Shown here in pieces: positions 8,145 to 16,399 of a stretch of DNA of 64,000 nt. The DNA lies in contig NZ_JAJIRO010000002.1 in NCBI RefSeq assembly GCF_025717535.1, forward strand, positions 496,001-560,000, in the 5' to 3' direction. The translations under genes were made by a program, and so were the position numbers. Source of the stretch: Paucibacter sp. Y2R2-4. GTDB lineage: Bacteria > Pseudomonadota > Gammaproteobacteria > Burkholderiales > Burkholderiaceae_C. The notes below the pieces were generated by a model. It made no database searches and was not told where the DNA came from. It saw only the letters and a program-made list of their open reading frames with translations. How positions within the stretch are numbered: position 1 is the first letter of the stretch; each line of letters begins with the position of its first letter.

Positions 8145-8963
8145 ATGGACAAGCTGATCATCACCGCCGCCCTGACTGGCGCCGAAGTCACCCGCGAGCA
8201 GCAACCGGCCTTGCCCATCACCCCGGACGAGATCGCCGAGGCGGCCGCCGAATGCGCGCGGGCCGGTGCGGCTATCGTTCATGTACATGGTCGGCTGGCG
8301 GATGGCAGTTCCACGCAAGACAAAGAGGTCTATCGCCAGATCATCGAGAAGACTCGCGAGCGTTGCGATGTGATCGTGCAGGTCTCCACCGGCGGCGCTG
8401 TGGGCATGACGCCGCAGGAGCGTCTAGCGCCGGTGACGCTGAGGCCTGAGATGGCCACCTTGTCGATGGGCACCGTCAACTTCGGCGGCGATGTGTTCAT
8501 GAACCATCCGGCCGATATGGAAGTCTTCGCCGCAGCGATGCTTGAGCACGGCGTCAAGCCCGAGTTCGAAATCTTCGACAGCGGCATGCTCACCACCACG
8601 CTACGTTGGCTCAAGAAAGGCGTCGTCCAAGGCCCGCTGCACTTCGACTTTGTGCTGGGCATTCCAGGCGGTATGGCGGGGACGCCTGAGGCGCTGATGT
8701 ATCTGCGCTCGCAACTGCCCGCCGGCAGCAGCTGGACCGTGGCCGGTATCGGCGCGGCTCAGTTGCCGCTGGGCGCCTTGGCCATTGTGCTGGGGGGCCA
8801 TGTGCGCGTCGGCTTTGAAGACAACGTCTACTTCCGCAAGGGTGAGTTGGCGCGCAGCAATGCGCAATTGGTCGAACGCATAGCCATGATTGCCCAGCAA
8901 CTTGACCGGCCCGTGGCCACGCCTGATGAAGCGCGCGCAATACTGGGGATCAGTAAGCGCTGA
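8145..8963 (+). CDS. kce: 3-keto-5-aminohexanoate cleavage enzyme
   Basis: A 272-residue zinc-dependent TIM-barrel enzyme of the BKACE (DUF849) family. It condenses 3-keto-5-aminohexanoate with acetyl-CoA to give acetoacetate and 3-aminobutyryl-CoA. Metal ligands His46 and His48 are present in an IVHVHGR segment, and a Val-Ser-Thr-Gly-Gly loop follows at about 90. The ATG at 8145 lacks a clear ribosome binding site and is preceded by a short tandem repeat. The 3' end overlaps the convergent DoxX gene by 14 bases. Other BKACE enzymes act on other beta-keto acids; context fixes this one. Confidence 0.92.
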   Translation: MDKLIITAALTGAEVTREQQPALPITPDEIAEAAAECARAGAAIVHVHGRLADGSSTQDKEVYRQIIEKTRERCDVIVQVSTGGAVGMTPQERLAPVTLRPEMATLSMGTVNFGGDVFMNHPADMEVFAAAMLEHGVKPEFEIFDSGMLTTTLRWLKKGVVQGPLHFDFVLGIPGGMAGTPEALMYLRSQLPAGSSWTVAGIGAAQLPLGALAIVLGGHVRVGFEDNVYFRKGELARSNAQLVERIAMIAQQLDRPVATPDEARAILGISKR

Positions 8964-9411
8964 GGCTCGGCCGCTTGGCCTCCTCGGCTTGGCCCAGAGG
9001 CCAGTATCGGCTGGACCGGTTCTCCCAGGCCACGGCGACAAAGCAGGTGATCAGCAGCGCGCTGTACTCCCAGCCGTCAGAGCCGGGGCCGACCACAAAA
9101 AAACCGGCTTCACGATGGAAGATGACGATTCCGGTGAAGTAAATCACCGAGAAGGCGGCGCATAAGGGCCAAACCATGATGCGCAGGGCCAAGAACACCG
9201 CGCCAAAGGTTTCGACCAGATTCACAACGCAGGCCAAGGCATAGCCACTGCCCTTGGGAAAGCCGCTCAACTCAAGGAGCTTTCCCATGATGGGCAAACT
9301 GCCCTCGTCATAACGGTACATTCCGTGGACAAAGACGATGGCGCACAAAACCAAGCGCAACAGGTCCGGGCCTAAGCGCTGCGAAGAGATGATCCGATTC
9401 AAAAACGACAT
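8950..9411 (-). CDS. DoxX family membrane protein
   Basis: A 153-residue protein with about four hydrophobic segments and the DoxX layout (RL.L...F..HG near the N-terminus, then a long L..SGFP helix connection and V...E..GA). Start chosen at 9411 because GGGACA lies six bases upstream; the frame remains open to 9525 but gives an atypical extra hydrophobic leader. Function of DoxX proteins varies (quinone- or thiol-linked redox membrane proteins). Convergent with kce. Confidence 0.75.
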   Translation of the reverse strand: MSFLNRIISSQRLGPDLLRLVLCAIVFVHGMYRYDEGSLPIMGKLLELSGFPKGSGYALACVVNLVETFGAVFLALRIMVWPLCAAFSVIYFTGIVIFHREAGFFVVGPGSDGWEYSALLITCFVAVAWENRSSRYWPLGQAEEAKRPSLSAY

Positions 9412-9562
9412 GTGCTGTCCCATCAGTGCATAAGTAAGAGCCAGGGCACATGCTAGAACTGCACCCACAGCTGATCCAGACTCACTGAGACGAACGACGG
9501 CAAACAGGCATCCAATCGACGCCAAACCGAACTGGGGCTGGACGTTAGAGCGGCAGAATCGC

Positions 9563-9826
<264 letters not shown>

Positions 9827-10327
9827 TCAGCCTTTCGCTTGCAAGCGCTGCTTCAAGCGCTCCAGCACCAAGGGTGACACGAACTTGGAAACATCACCGC
9901 CCAAGGTGGCAATCTCGCGCACAAAAGTGCTAGAGATAAATTGATATTGATCCGAAGGTGTCAGAAAAACGGTTTCGGCTTCAGGCATCAATTGCCGGTT
10001 CATGCCCGCCATTTGAAACTCGTACTCAAAGTCACTAACCGCGCGCAGCCCGCGCACCAGCACCGTGCCTTGATGCTCGGCCACAAAGTTGCGCAACAAG
10101 CCCTCAAAGGGCAGCACCTCCACATTGGGGTACTTGGCCGCCAACTCGCGTGCCATCTCCAGCCGCTCGGCGATGCTGAACATGGTCTTTTTGTGATGGC
10201 CCGCGGCCACGGCAATGATCAGCCGCTCGAACAAACGGCTGGCACGACGCATCAGGTCTTCATGGCCAAGCGTCATCGGGTCAAAGGTGCCAGGGTAAAC
10301 GGCGGTAAGAGCGGTGGCTGAGGTCAC
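9827..10327 (-). CDS. coaD: Phosphopantetheine adenylyltransferase
   Basis: A 166-residue nucleotidyltransferase that adenylylates 4'-phosphopantetheine in CoA synthesis. The N-terminal [15 protein letters not shown] segment has the T/HxGH-type nucleotidyltransferase signature, and [15 protein letters not shown] plus the C-terminal [10 protein letters not shown] segment are hallmark CoaD motifs. Length is standard. It is followed directly by the ferredoxin gene and preceded by a 449-base gene-free region. Confidence 0.97.
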   Translation of the reverse strand: MTSATALTAVYPGTFDPMTLGHEDLMRRASRLFERLIIAVAAGHHKKTMFSIAERLEMARELAAKYPNVEVLPFEGLLRNFVAEHQGTVLVRGLRAVSDFEYEFQMAGMNRQLMPEAETVFLTPSDQYQFISSTFVREIATLGGDVSKFVSPLVLERLKQRLQAKG

Positions 10328-10464
10328 GCGGGAGCCCAGGTGGAGGAGATCCGCCGATTATCCCTGCTTGGCGAACCGGTCGATGCCGGCTCCACCTTGC
10401 CTGTAGAAACCGCCCGGATTCAGCGCTGACTTCGATGGATGGTCGGGCCGACTGGGCGCTCTGC

Positions 10465-10656
10465 TCCGTTCATGTCCTCCGTCCCGAGCAAAGCTCGGGC
10501 CTCCCCCTTTACTTCACTTCGCAGAACACCCAGCCGACCCTTTGCCGCAGCAAGGCTCTGGCGGAAAGAGCAAACGCCAAGGGCATCGGGTGTGCGGTGA
10601 AGTGAGGTAAAGGGGGAGGCCGCAGGCCGGAGGACACGAACGGAATCGCACACCCG
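10465..10656. repeat. Long imperfect inverted repeat with alternative pairings
   Basis: The 449 bases between coaD and rsmD (10328-10776) hold no convincing gene. Instead, 10465-10531 and 10588-10643 are imperfect inverted copies: both arms contain the CCTCCCCCTTTAC block, a GTCCTCC block and a TCCGTTC block on opposite strands. The segment CGGGTGTGCG (10587-10596) can pair with the left arm or, perfectly, with CGCACACCCG at 10647-10656. The intervening bases carry a small extra hairpin. It could be a structured RNA, a double terminator or a degenerate mobile repeat. Confidence 0.6.
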
Positions 10657-10776
10657 AGGGCCTTGGCCAATGGAAAGCGATAGCAGCGCCGAGAGCGGGA
10701 TGGAGTCAAAGCTTTTGAATTGAGCACTAGCTCAACCAACTCGACGACCTAGCCTTGGCCATTGAGATCAGTTTCC

Positions 10777-11403
10777 TCATGCGCTCCTGCGCAAGAGCTG
10801 AAAATGCACCGCTCCCGCCCGCCCAGAGCGCCAGGCCTCCAAGCCCAGTTCCGGCGGCGGCACGATCACCTCCGCCGCTTCAAGATACACAAAGCCGCCA
10901 GGGGCCAAGAGAGGTGCAGCGGCTCGCAAAGCGGGCAAGAACAAGTCTTGCTGAAACGGCGGATCCAGCAGGATCAGCTCAAAGCGGGCCGGCGCGGAGC
11001 GTCCCATCCAGTTGAGCGCGTCGCTGCATTCCACCCGCAGATTGGCGGCCTTCAGGCGTTCGCGGCTGCTGTTCAGGCTGCGCGCCAATTCGGCGTCACG
11101 TTCCAGCAGCAAGACCTCGGTCGCACCGCGCGAGGCGGCTTCAAAGCCCAGGGCGCCACTGCCGGCAAAGGCGTCGAGCACACGCCAGCCGTCGAGGTCT
11201 TGGCCCAGCCAGTTGAACAAGGTTTCGCGCACGCGATCGGGCGTGGGGCGCAGGCCGGGCTTGTCGGCCACCGGCAGCTTGGAGCGCTTCCATTGCCCAC
11301 CGATGATGCGCACCTCGCGCGCGGCCATGCGAGGGCCACCGGCCGCTTTTTGAGTTTGCGCGGCCATGGCCTTGGCGGCACCGCTGGAACGGGGTCGATT
11401 CAT
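10777..11403 (-). CDS. rsmD: 16S rRNA (guanine(966)-N(2))-methyltransferase
   Basis: A 208-residue SAM-dependent methyltransferase of the RsmD family. It has the Arg-Ile-Ile-Gly-Gly start of the domain at about residue 32, the RPTPDRVRETLFNWL segment, the SAM-binding DAFAGSGALGFEA loop and the catalytic Asp-Pro-Pro-Phe motif at about 147. The first 30 residues are a basic extension of low conservation, so the true start could be internal. It begins three bases after the hisF stop. Confidence 0.93.
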   Translation of the reverse strand: MNRPRSSGAAKAMAAQTQKAAGGPRMAAREVRIIGGQWKRSKLPVADKPGLRPTPDRVRETLFNWLGQDLDGWRVLDAFAGSGALGFEAASRGATEVLLLERDAELARSLNSSRERLKAANLRVECSDALNWMGRSAPARFELILLDPPFQQDLFLPALRAAAPLLAPGGFVYLEAAEVIVPPPELGLEAWRSGRAGAVHFQLLRRSA

Positions 11404-11405
11404 GC

Positions 11406-12185
11406 TCAGACCCGCACCGGAATGCCGCGCGCGGCCATCAAGGCCTTGGCCTCGGCGACGGTGTGGTGGCCGTAGTGAAAAATGCTGGCGGCCAGCACCG
11501 CATCGGCGCCGCCGATCTGCACGCCATCGGCCAGGTCTTCCAGCGAGCCGACACCACCGGAAGCAATCACCGGCACCGGCACCGCGTCGCTGACGGCGCG
11601 GGTCAATTCAAGATCGAAGCCGCTGCGGGTGCCATCCCGGTCCATGCTGGTGAGCAAGATTTCGCCGGCGCCGTGCTCGGCCATTTGGCGCGCCCAGGCG
11701 ACCGCGTCCAGGCCGACATTCTTGCGGCCGCCATGGCTGTAGATGTCCCAGCCCGGGCCGCGGGCGGCCAGGTCTTCGCCTTGCCGGCGCTTGGCGTCGA
11801 TGGCGACGACGATGCACTGCGCACCGTACTTGTCGGACGCATCCCGTATCACCTGTGGGTTAGCAATCGCTGCGGAGTTGAAGGACACCTTGTCGGCACC
11901 GGCATTCAACAAGCGCCGCACATCGGCCACCTCGCGCACGCCACCGCCCACCGTCAGCGGGATGAAGACCTGCGAGGCCACCGCTTCGATGATGTGCAGA
12001 ATCAAATCGCGCCCATCGCTGGTGGCGGTGATGTCCAAAAAGGTCAGCTCGTCGGCGCCCTGCTCGTTGTAGCGCGCGGCGATCTCCACCGGGTCGCCGG
12101 CATCGCGCAGCTCAGTGAAGTTGACGCCCTTGACGACGCGACCGCCAGTCACGTCCAGGCAAGGGATGATGCGTTTGGCCAGCAT
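11406..12185 (-). CDS. hisF: Imidazole glycerol phosphate synthase, cyclase subunit
   Basis: A 259-residue (beta/alpha)8 barrel that, with HisH, turns PRFAR and glutamine-derived ammonia into imidazole glycerol phosphate and [16 protein letters not shown] with the catalytic Asp11 starts the protein; the second catalytic Asp lies in the TSMDRDG segment near residue 130. Start at 12185 chosen because the upstream extension is not family-like. It is separated from hisA by a terminator-like hairpin. hisI and hisE, often found next, are replaced by rsmD and coaD. Confidence 0.97.
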   Translation of the reverse strand: MLAKRIIPCLDVTGGRVVKGVNFTELRDAGDPVEIAARYNEQGADELTFLDITATSDGRDLILHIIEAVASQVFIPLTVGGGVREVADVRRLLNAGADKVSFNSAAIANPQVIRDASDKYGAQCIVVAIDAKRRQGEDLAARGPGWDIYSHGGRKNVGLDAVAWARQMAEHGAGEILLTSMDRDGTRSGFDLELTRAVSDAVPVPVIASGGVGSLEDLADGVQIGGADAVLAASIFHYGHHTVAEAKALMAARGIPVRV

Positions 12186-12210
12186 GGGAATAAGACTCTC
12201 GCGATAAAAC

Positions 12211-12237
12211 AAAAAAGGCCGTGCCGGGCACGACCTT
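12211..12237 (-). terminator. Terminator-like hairpin between hisA and hisF
   Basis: Read on the minus strand, a 9-bp GC-rich stem (12229-12237 with 12215-12223, one G-U pair) with a five-base loop is followed by a T-rich run (TTTTTTG then TTTT). It sits in the 75-base gap between hisA and hisF and 26 bases before the hisF start, so it may attenuate transcription into hisF and rsmD. Confidence 0.65.
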
Positions 12238-12260
12238 GGTAAGCCAACTGTCGACGCGGC

Positions 12261-13004
12261 TCAGCCTAAAGAAAGCTCGTCGGCACGCGCCTGAGCGGCC
12301 GTCAGGTCCAAGTCGCCGGTGTAAATGGCGCGTCCGCAGATCACGCCCTCCACGCCTTCGTCTTCCACGGCGCACAAGGCCTCGATGTCCGCCATATTCG
12401 ACAGGCCGCCTGAGGCAATCACGGGAATGCTCAGGGCCTGAGCCAACTTGACTGTCGCTTCGATATTGATGCCGGTGAGCATGCCATCGCGGCCGATGTC
12501 GGTGTAGATCACGCCTTCGATGCCATAGCCCTCGAACTTGCGCGCCAGATCGACCACTTCATGGCCTGTCAGCTTGCTCCAACCATCGGTGGCGACCTTG
12601 CCGTCCTTGGCGTCCAAGCCCACGATGATGTGGCCGCCAAAGGCGGTGGCCGCGTCTTGCAAGAAGCCAGGGTTCTTGACCGCGGCTGTGCCGATGATGA
12701 TGTAGGACAGGCCGGCATCCAAATAGCGCTCGATGGTATCCAGATCGCGAATGCCGCCGCCGAGTTGCACCGGAATCTCGCCGTTCACCTCGCGCAAAAT
12801 CGCCTTGATGGCGCCCTCGTTCACCGGCTTGCCGGCAAAGGCCCCGTTCAGATCCACCAGATGCAAGCGGCGCGCGCCCGCATCGATCCAGCGCCGGGCC
12901 ATCGCAGCCGGGTCTTCGCCGAAGGTGGTGGAGTCATTCATATCGCCTTGCTTCAGGCGAACACAGCGACCGTCTTTCAGGTCGATAGCGGGGATCAGCA
13001 GCAT
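12261..13004 (-). CDS. hisA: Phosphoribosylformimino-5-aminoimidazole carboxamide ribotide isomerase
   Basis: A 247-residue (beta/alpha)8 barrel for the fourth histidine step (ProFAR to PRFAR). It starts with [17 protein letters not shown], carrying the catalytic Asp8, and has the second catalytic Asp in [10 protein letters not shown] near residue 130. The paired phosphate-binding glycine motifs (LGGGIRD and ASGGLS) are present. Length is standard. A 118-base purine-rich gap separates it from hisH. Confidence 0.97.
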   Translation of the reverse strand: MLLIPAIDLKDGRCVRLKQGDMNDSTTFGEDPAAMARRWIDAGARRLHLVDLNGAFAGKPVNEGAIKAILREVNGEIPVQLGGGIRDLDTIERYLDAGLSYIIIGTAAVKNPGFLQDAATAFGGHIIVGLDAKDGKVATDGWSKLTGHEVVDLARKFEGYGIEGVIYTDIGRDGMLTGINIEATVKLAQALSIPVIASGGLSNMADIEALCAVEDEGVEGVICGRAIYTGDLDLTAAQARADELSLG

Positions 13005-13122
13005 GGCCGAGAGGGTGGGTTAGAAAGAAGAAGGAGGAGGAAGGAGAGGGAGAAAAAAGCGGGGCCGAGTTTCAAGTGGGGAGATCTGCGGGGCCTCAGC
13101 GCCGAAACCCAGGCGGGCTTCA

Positions 13123-13770
13123 TCAAGGCTTCCAATGCAGGAAGTTGCGATACAGGGCGAGACCGAAGGCAGCACTTTTCTCGGGATGGAACTGGGTGGC
13201 GAAAATGTTATCCCTAGCCAAGGCGCAGGTAAAGCGCAGGCCGTAATCGGTTTCACCGGCACTGTGGCGCGCATCTAACGGCGCCGCATAGAAGCTGTGA
13301 ACGAAGTAGAAGTAACTCTCATCCGGTACGCCCGCCCAGACCGGGTGCGGCAAGCTTTGCTTGACGCGGTTCCAGCCCATTTGCGGGACTTTGTAGCGGC
13401 TGCCGTCGGGCTGGATTTGGCCTTCCAGTTGGAAGCGTTTCACCCGCCCCGGGATCAGGCCCAGGCCCGGCGTGTCCTGCTCCTCGCTGTGATCCAAAAG
13501 CATTTGCATGCCGACACATACGCCCATCAAAGGCTTGTTGGCGGCGGCGTGCAGCACGGCCTCTTGCAGGCCGGAGTCGCGCAACTCGCGCATGCAGTCG
13601 CGCATGGCCCCCTGCCCTGGCAAGACCACCCGCTCGGCGGCATAGACCTCGTCGGGATTGGCGGTGATGACCACATCCAAACCGGAGTCTTGCGCCACAT
13701 GCAGCACCGCCTGAGAGACCGAGCGCAGATTGCCCATGCCGTAGTCGACGACGGCCACCGTCTTGTTCAT
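13123..13770 (-). CDS. hisH: Imidazole glycerol phosphate synthase, glutamine amidotransferase subunit
   Basis: A 215-residue class I glutaminase that supplies ammonia to HisF. The nucleophile Cys is in GVCVGMQ near residue 84, and the His/Glu pair is in TQFHPEKS near residue 195. The N-terminal [14 protein letters not shown] matches HisH. It follows hisB by a single base, so they are cotranscribed. The MarC-type gene that often lies between hisB and hisH in relatives is absent. Confidence 0.97.
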   Translation of the reverse strand: MNKTVAVVDYGMGNLRSVSQAVLHVAQDSGLDVVITANPDEVYAAERVVLPGQGAMRDCMRELRDSGLQEAVLHAAANKPLMGVCVGMQMLLDHSEEQDTPGLGLIPGRVKRFQLEGQIQPDGSRYKVPQMGWNRVKQSLPHPVWAGVPDESYFYFVHSFYAAPLDARHSAGETDYGLRFTCALARDNIFATQFHPEKSAAFGLALYRNFLHWKP

Positions 13771-13771
13771 A

Positions 13772-14371
13772 TCAAAGACTGCCCTTGGTGGAAGGAATCA
13801 CGCCGGCCGAACGCGGGTCCAGCGTCATCGCCATGCGCAGCGCGCGGCCAAAGGCCTTGAAGATGGTCTCACACTGATGATGGGCGTTATGGCCCTTCAA
13901 GTTATCAATGTGCAGCGAGACCAGGGCATGGTTGGAAAAGCCCTGGAAGAACTCATAGGCCAGCTGCGTATCAAAGGCGCCGATCGCGCCGGAGGTGAAT
14001 TTCACATCCATCTCCAAGCCTGGGCGGCCCGAGAAGTCGATGACCACGCGCGACAAGGCTTCGTCCAGCGGCACATAGCTGTGGCCATAGCGGGTCAGGC
14101 CTTTCTTGTCGCCCACCGCCTGCGCCACCGCCAGGCCCAAGGTGATGCCCACGTCTTCCACCGTGTGGTGACCGTCGATGTGCAGATCACCCTTGGCATC
14201 GATGTCGAGATCGATCAAACCGTGGCGAGCAATCTGGTCCAGCATATGGTCGAAGAAGCCGATGCCGGTGTTCAGCTTGGCTTCACCGCTGCCGTCCAGA
14301 TTGACGCGCACGGTGATCTGGGTTTCTTTGGTGTTGCGGGTGACCTCAGCAATGCGCTGCACTTGGCTCAT
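13772..14371 (-). CDS. hisB: Imidazoleglycerol-phosphate dehydratase
   Basis: A 199-residue monofunctional dehydratase (sixth histidine step), without the phosphatase domain found in the enterobacterial fusion. It has the manganese-binding repeats [14 protein letters not shown] and [11 protein letters not shown] in the N-terminal half and [15 protein letters not shown] in the C-terminal half. It starts inside the hisC stop (ATGA overlap at 14368-14371). Confidence 0.97.
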   Translation of the reverse strand: MSQVQRIAEVTRNTKETQITVRVNLDGSGEAKLNTGIGFFDHMLDQIARHGLIDLDIDAKGDLHIDGHHTVEDVGITLGLAVAQAVGDKKGLTRYGHSYVPLDEALSRVVIDFSGRPGLEMDVKFTSGAIGAFDTQLAYEFFQGFSNHALVSLHIDNLKGHNAHHQCETIFKAFGRALRMAMTLDPRSAGVIPSTKGSL

Positions 14372-15534
14372 GACAGTGATTCCTTAAATTGACCCCCAAG
14401 GTCGCCTTCCGGCGCCCGCCCCCCGGGGGGTGAGCAAGGAAGCTCGGGGCGGCCCAGCGCTTCCTTGAGTGCGGCCAACATGGCCGTGTTTTCTTCGGCG
14501 GTGCCGATGGTGATACGCAGGCAGTTGGCCAGCAAGGGATGCGCGGCCGATGAGTTCTTGATCAGCACGCCGCGCGCCTTCATGCCGGCAAAGGTTTGCG
14601 CCGCATCTGCCACCCGGACCAACAACATATTGCCCTGGCTGGGAAAGACCTGCACGCCGGGCAGTGCTTGCAAGGCCGCAAAGACCCGCTCCCGCTGGGC
14701 ACGCAGCTCGCTGGCTTGGGCCGCGTAAACCTCGGCATGCTCCAGCGCAAACAAGCCGGCCTCGGCGTTCAAAACGCCGATATTGAACGGCGGGCGCAGT
14801 TTGTCGATCTCGGCGATCAAGGCCGCTTGGCCGATCAGATAGCCGATGCGCACGCCGGCCAAGCCGAACTTGCTCATGGTGCGCATCACCAGCACCTGCG
14901 GGTACTTTGACAGCAGCGCCATCGAGTCCGAAGCGGCGAAGGGCTGATAGGCCTCATCCAACACCACCAAGCCGGGCGCGGCTTCAATGATCTGCTCAAT
15001 GGCGGCCATGTCCCACAAATTGCCCGTCGGGTTGTTCGGGTAGGACAAATAAACCAGGGCGGGTTGATGCGTTTGAATCGCCGCCAACATGGCCGGCAGA
15101 TCCAGCTCAAAGTCCTCGGCCCGCAAGGGCACGCCGACAAACTCCAGATTTTGATAGCGCGAAGACAGCTCGTACATCACAAAGCTGGGCAGTGGCGACA
15201 GCACCTTGACGCCGGGCCGGCTGATGGCCATGCTGAGCATGGTGATCAGCTCATCAGAGCCATTGCCCAGGGTGATGGCGCAGCCGGCGGGCATGCCGGC
15301 GTGCGCAGCCAGCGCTCGCGCTAGGTCTTGAGTGCGCTCAGCGGGATAACGATTGATCGCCACGGCGCCCAGCCGCGCGCCCAAGGCGGCCTGCAAATCA
15401 GTTGGCAGGCGGAAGGGGTTTTCCATCACATCCAGCTTGACCATGCCAGCACTGGCAGCGACCGGGTAAGCGTGCATGGCGCGCACATCGTCGCGAATAC
15501 AGCTCAAGGCTTGGTTCAGGTCGGCGGTCTTCAT
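14368..15534 (-). CDS. hisC: Histidinol-phosphate aminotransferase
   Basis: A 388-residue PLP aminotransferase of fold type I. The PLP lysine is in the [13 protein letters not shown] segment, with [11 protein letters not shown] and VLDEAYQPF before it. Start chosen at 15534, which overlaps the toxin stop by four bases; a further upstream start is possible but inside the toxin gene. The last about 25 residues (Pro, Gly and Ser rich) are not aminotransferase-like: they are translated from a GC-rich intergenic repeat that lies in the 3' end. Confidence 0.96.
   Translation of the reverse strand: MKTADLNQALSCIRDDVRAMHAYPVAASAGMVKLDVMENPFRLPTDLQAALGARLGAVAINRYPAERTQDLARALAAHAGMPAGCAITLGNGSDELITMLSMAISRPGVKVLSPLPSFVMYELSSRYQNLEFVGVPLRAEDFELDLPAMLAAIQTHQPALVYLSYPNNPTGNLWDMAAIEQIIEAAPGLVVLDEAYQPFAASDSMALLSKYPQVLVMRTMSKFGLAGVRIGYLIGQAALIAEIDKLRPPFNIGVLNAEAGLFALEHAEVYAAQASELRAQRERVFAALQALPGVQVFPSQGNMLLVRVADAAQTFAGMKARGVLIKNSSAAHPLLANCLRITIGTAEENTAMLAALKEALGRPELPCSPPGGRAPEGDLGGQFKESLS
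14391..14457 (+). repeat. GC-rich repeat copy inside the hisC 3' end
   Basis: A block starting ACCCCCA, with a GCCCCCCGGGGGG core and ending GGGGCGGCCCAGCG, is a diverged relative of the element at 7613-7690 in the same strand orientation. It lies within the open frame of hisC (antisense to it) and ends close to the hisB start. Confidence 0.6.
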
Positions 15535-15983
15535 GCGCTCAAACGCTCCGTTCCACACAGCTTGGGATTGAGGATGGTGACGCTGTCAAACACGGCCTCA
15601 TGCGCCAAATCGAGGCTCAAAAGCCAGGCGCAGCCTTGCGCCTTGGCGGCCGCGACGATCAAGGCGTCGGCATAGGGCAGGCCAAAGCGACTTTCGATCG
15701 ACCAGGCGCTCTCCACCGTGGCATGGTCAATCGCCCAGGGTTGCCAGCGCTGATAGCGACGCACTTCAGCGCGGGCATCGCCATTCGGCATGGCGGGCTG
15801 AATGCGGGTGGTGACCCAGCGGTAAAAGTCGTTCAAAACCTGGGTCGAAACACGGCCGCTGCGGCTCAGCCACAAATGACGCAGCCAGTGCATGGCCTGT
15901 TCACGTGCGGCCAGATCCGCACCGTCTTCGCTGAGGATGAGCACCGAGGTGTCGACGAAGACCAAGCTTGCCAAGTCGCTCAC
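15531..15983 (-). CDS. PIN domain toxin (VapC-like)
   Basis: A 150-residue PIN-domain protein, expected to be a metal-dependent RNase. The first acidic residue is in the FVDTSVLI strand near residue 10, and further conserved Asp residues are in GLPYADALIVAAA and LLSLDLAHE in the last third. It starts with GTG at 15983, overlapping the antitoxin stop (GTGA), and its stop overlaps the hisC ATG (ATGA). Toxin and hisC are therefore translationally linked. Confidence 0.85.
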   Translation of the reverse strand: MSDLASLVFVDTSVLILSEDGADLAAREQAMHWLRHLWLSRSGRVSTQVLNDFYRWVTTRIQPAMPNGDARAEVRRYQRWQPWAIDHATVESAWSIESRFGLPYADALIVAAAKAQGCAWLLSLDLAHEAVFDSVTILNPKLCGTERLSA

Positions 15984-16204
15984 CGAGCCTCCTCGCCGCG
16001 CTGTGGGTAAGGCTCACCGTTGGAAACCCAGCTGCGCTCGCGGTGCACCCAGTCTTGCAGGGCCCGCTCGTAAGCGTCGTCGTGCCGCATCTTTTCCGCC
16101 AACATCTCGCCCACCAAGCGGGACACGCTGGTGTTGCGGCGGGCGGCCTCAAGGCGAGCCCACTCGGCAACGGAATCTTCCATGGTGACGGTCACATTCT
16201 TCAC
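15980..16204 (-). CDS. Ribbon-helix-helix antitoxin
   Basis: A 74-residue protein with an N-terminal beta strand (KNVTVTMEDSV) followed by two short helices (EWARLEAARRN, SVSRLVGEML), the ribbon-helix-helix DNA-binding layout. The C-terminal half is acidic and probably wraps the partner toxin. It precedes the PIN toxin with a four-base overlap. Two palindromes immediately upstream are the likely autoregulatory operator. Confidence 0.83.
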   Translation of the reverse strand: MKNVTVTMEDSVAEWARLEAARRNTSVSRLVGEMLAEKMRHDDAYERALQDWVHRERSWVSNGEPYPQRGEEAR

Positions 16205-16214
16205 AAGCGCAGTT

Positions 16215-16255
16215 TACACGAAGGACACGAAGTTCGTGCACCACGAAGTTCGTGT
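16215..16255 (-). promoter_or_regulatory. Repeated palindromic operator upstream of the toxin-antitoxin pair
   Basis: The 13-base palindrome CACGAAGTTCGTG occurs perfectly twice, at 16226-16238 and 16242-16254 (16 bases centre-start to centre-start), with a degenerate CACGAAGG half-site at 16216. It starts 11 bases upstream of the antitoxin ATG on the minus strand, where RHH antitoxins usually bind. No clear -35/-10 pair was assigned. It may also affect the divergent chemotaxis gene that starts at 16400. Confidence 0.75.
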
Positions 16256-16399
16256 CATGCGATTCAACAAAAATCTACAGATCACCTGGGTTATTACCGA
16301 CAAACTCCTTCAGGCGGCAAGTTTCTGCGCGCGGCTTGGGTCCAAACCCTGGTCGAATGCAAAACAAGCACTCACCCTTGACTCAAGATTGGATTCACG

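Noticed and set aside
10420-10739. Short frames in the coaD-rsmD spacer
   Set aside because: They cross the inverted repeat, lack ribosome sites and have no recognisable protein features.
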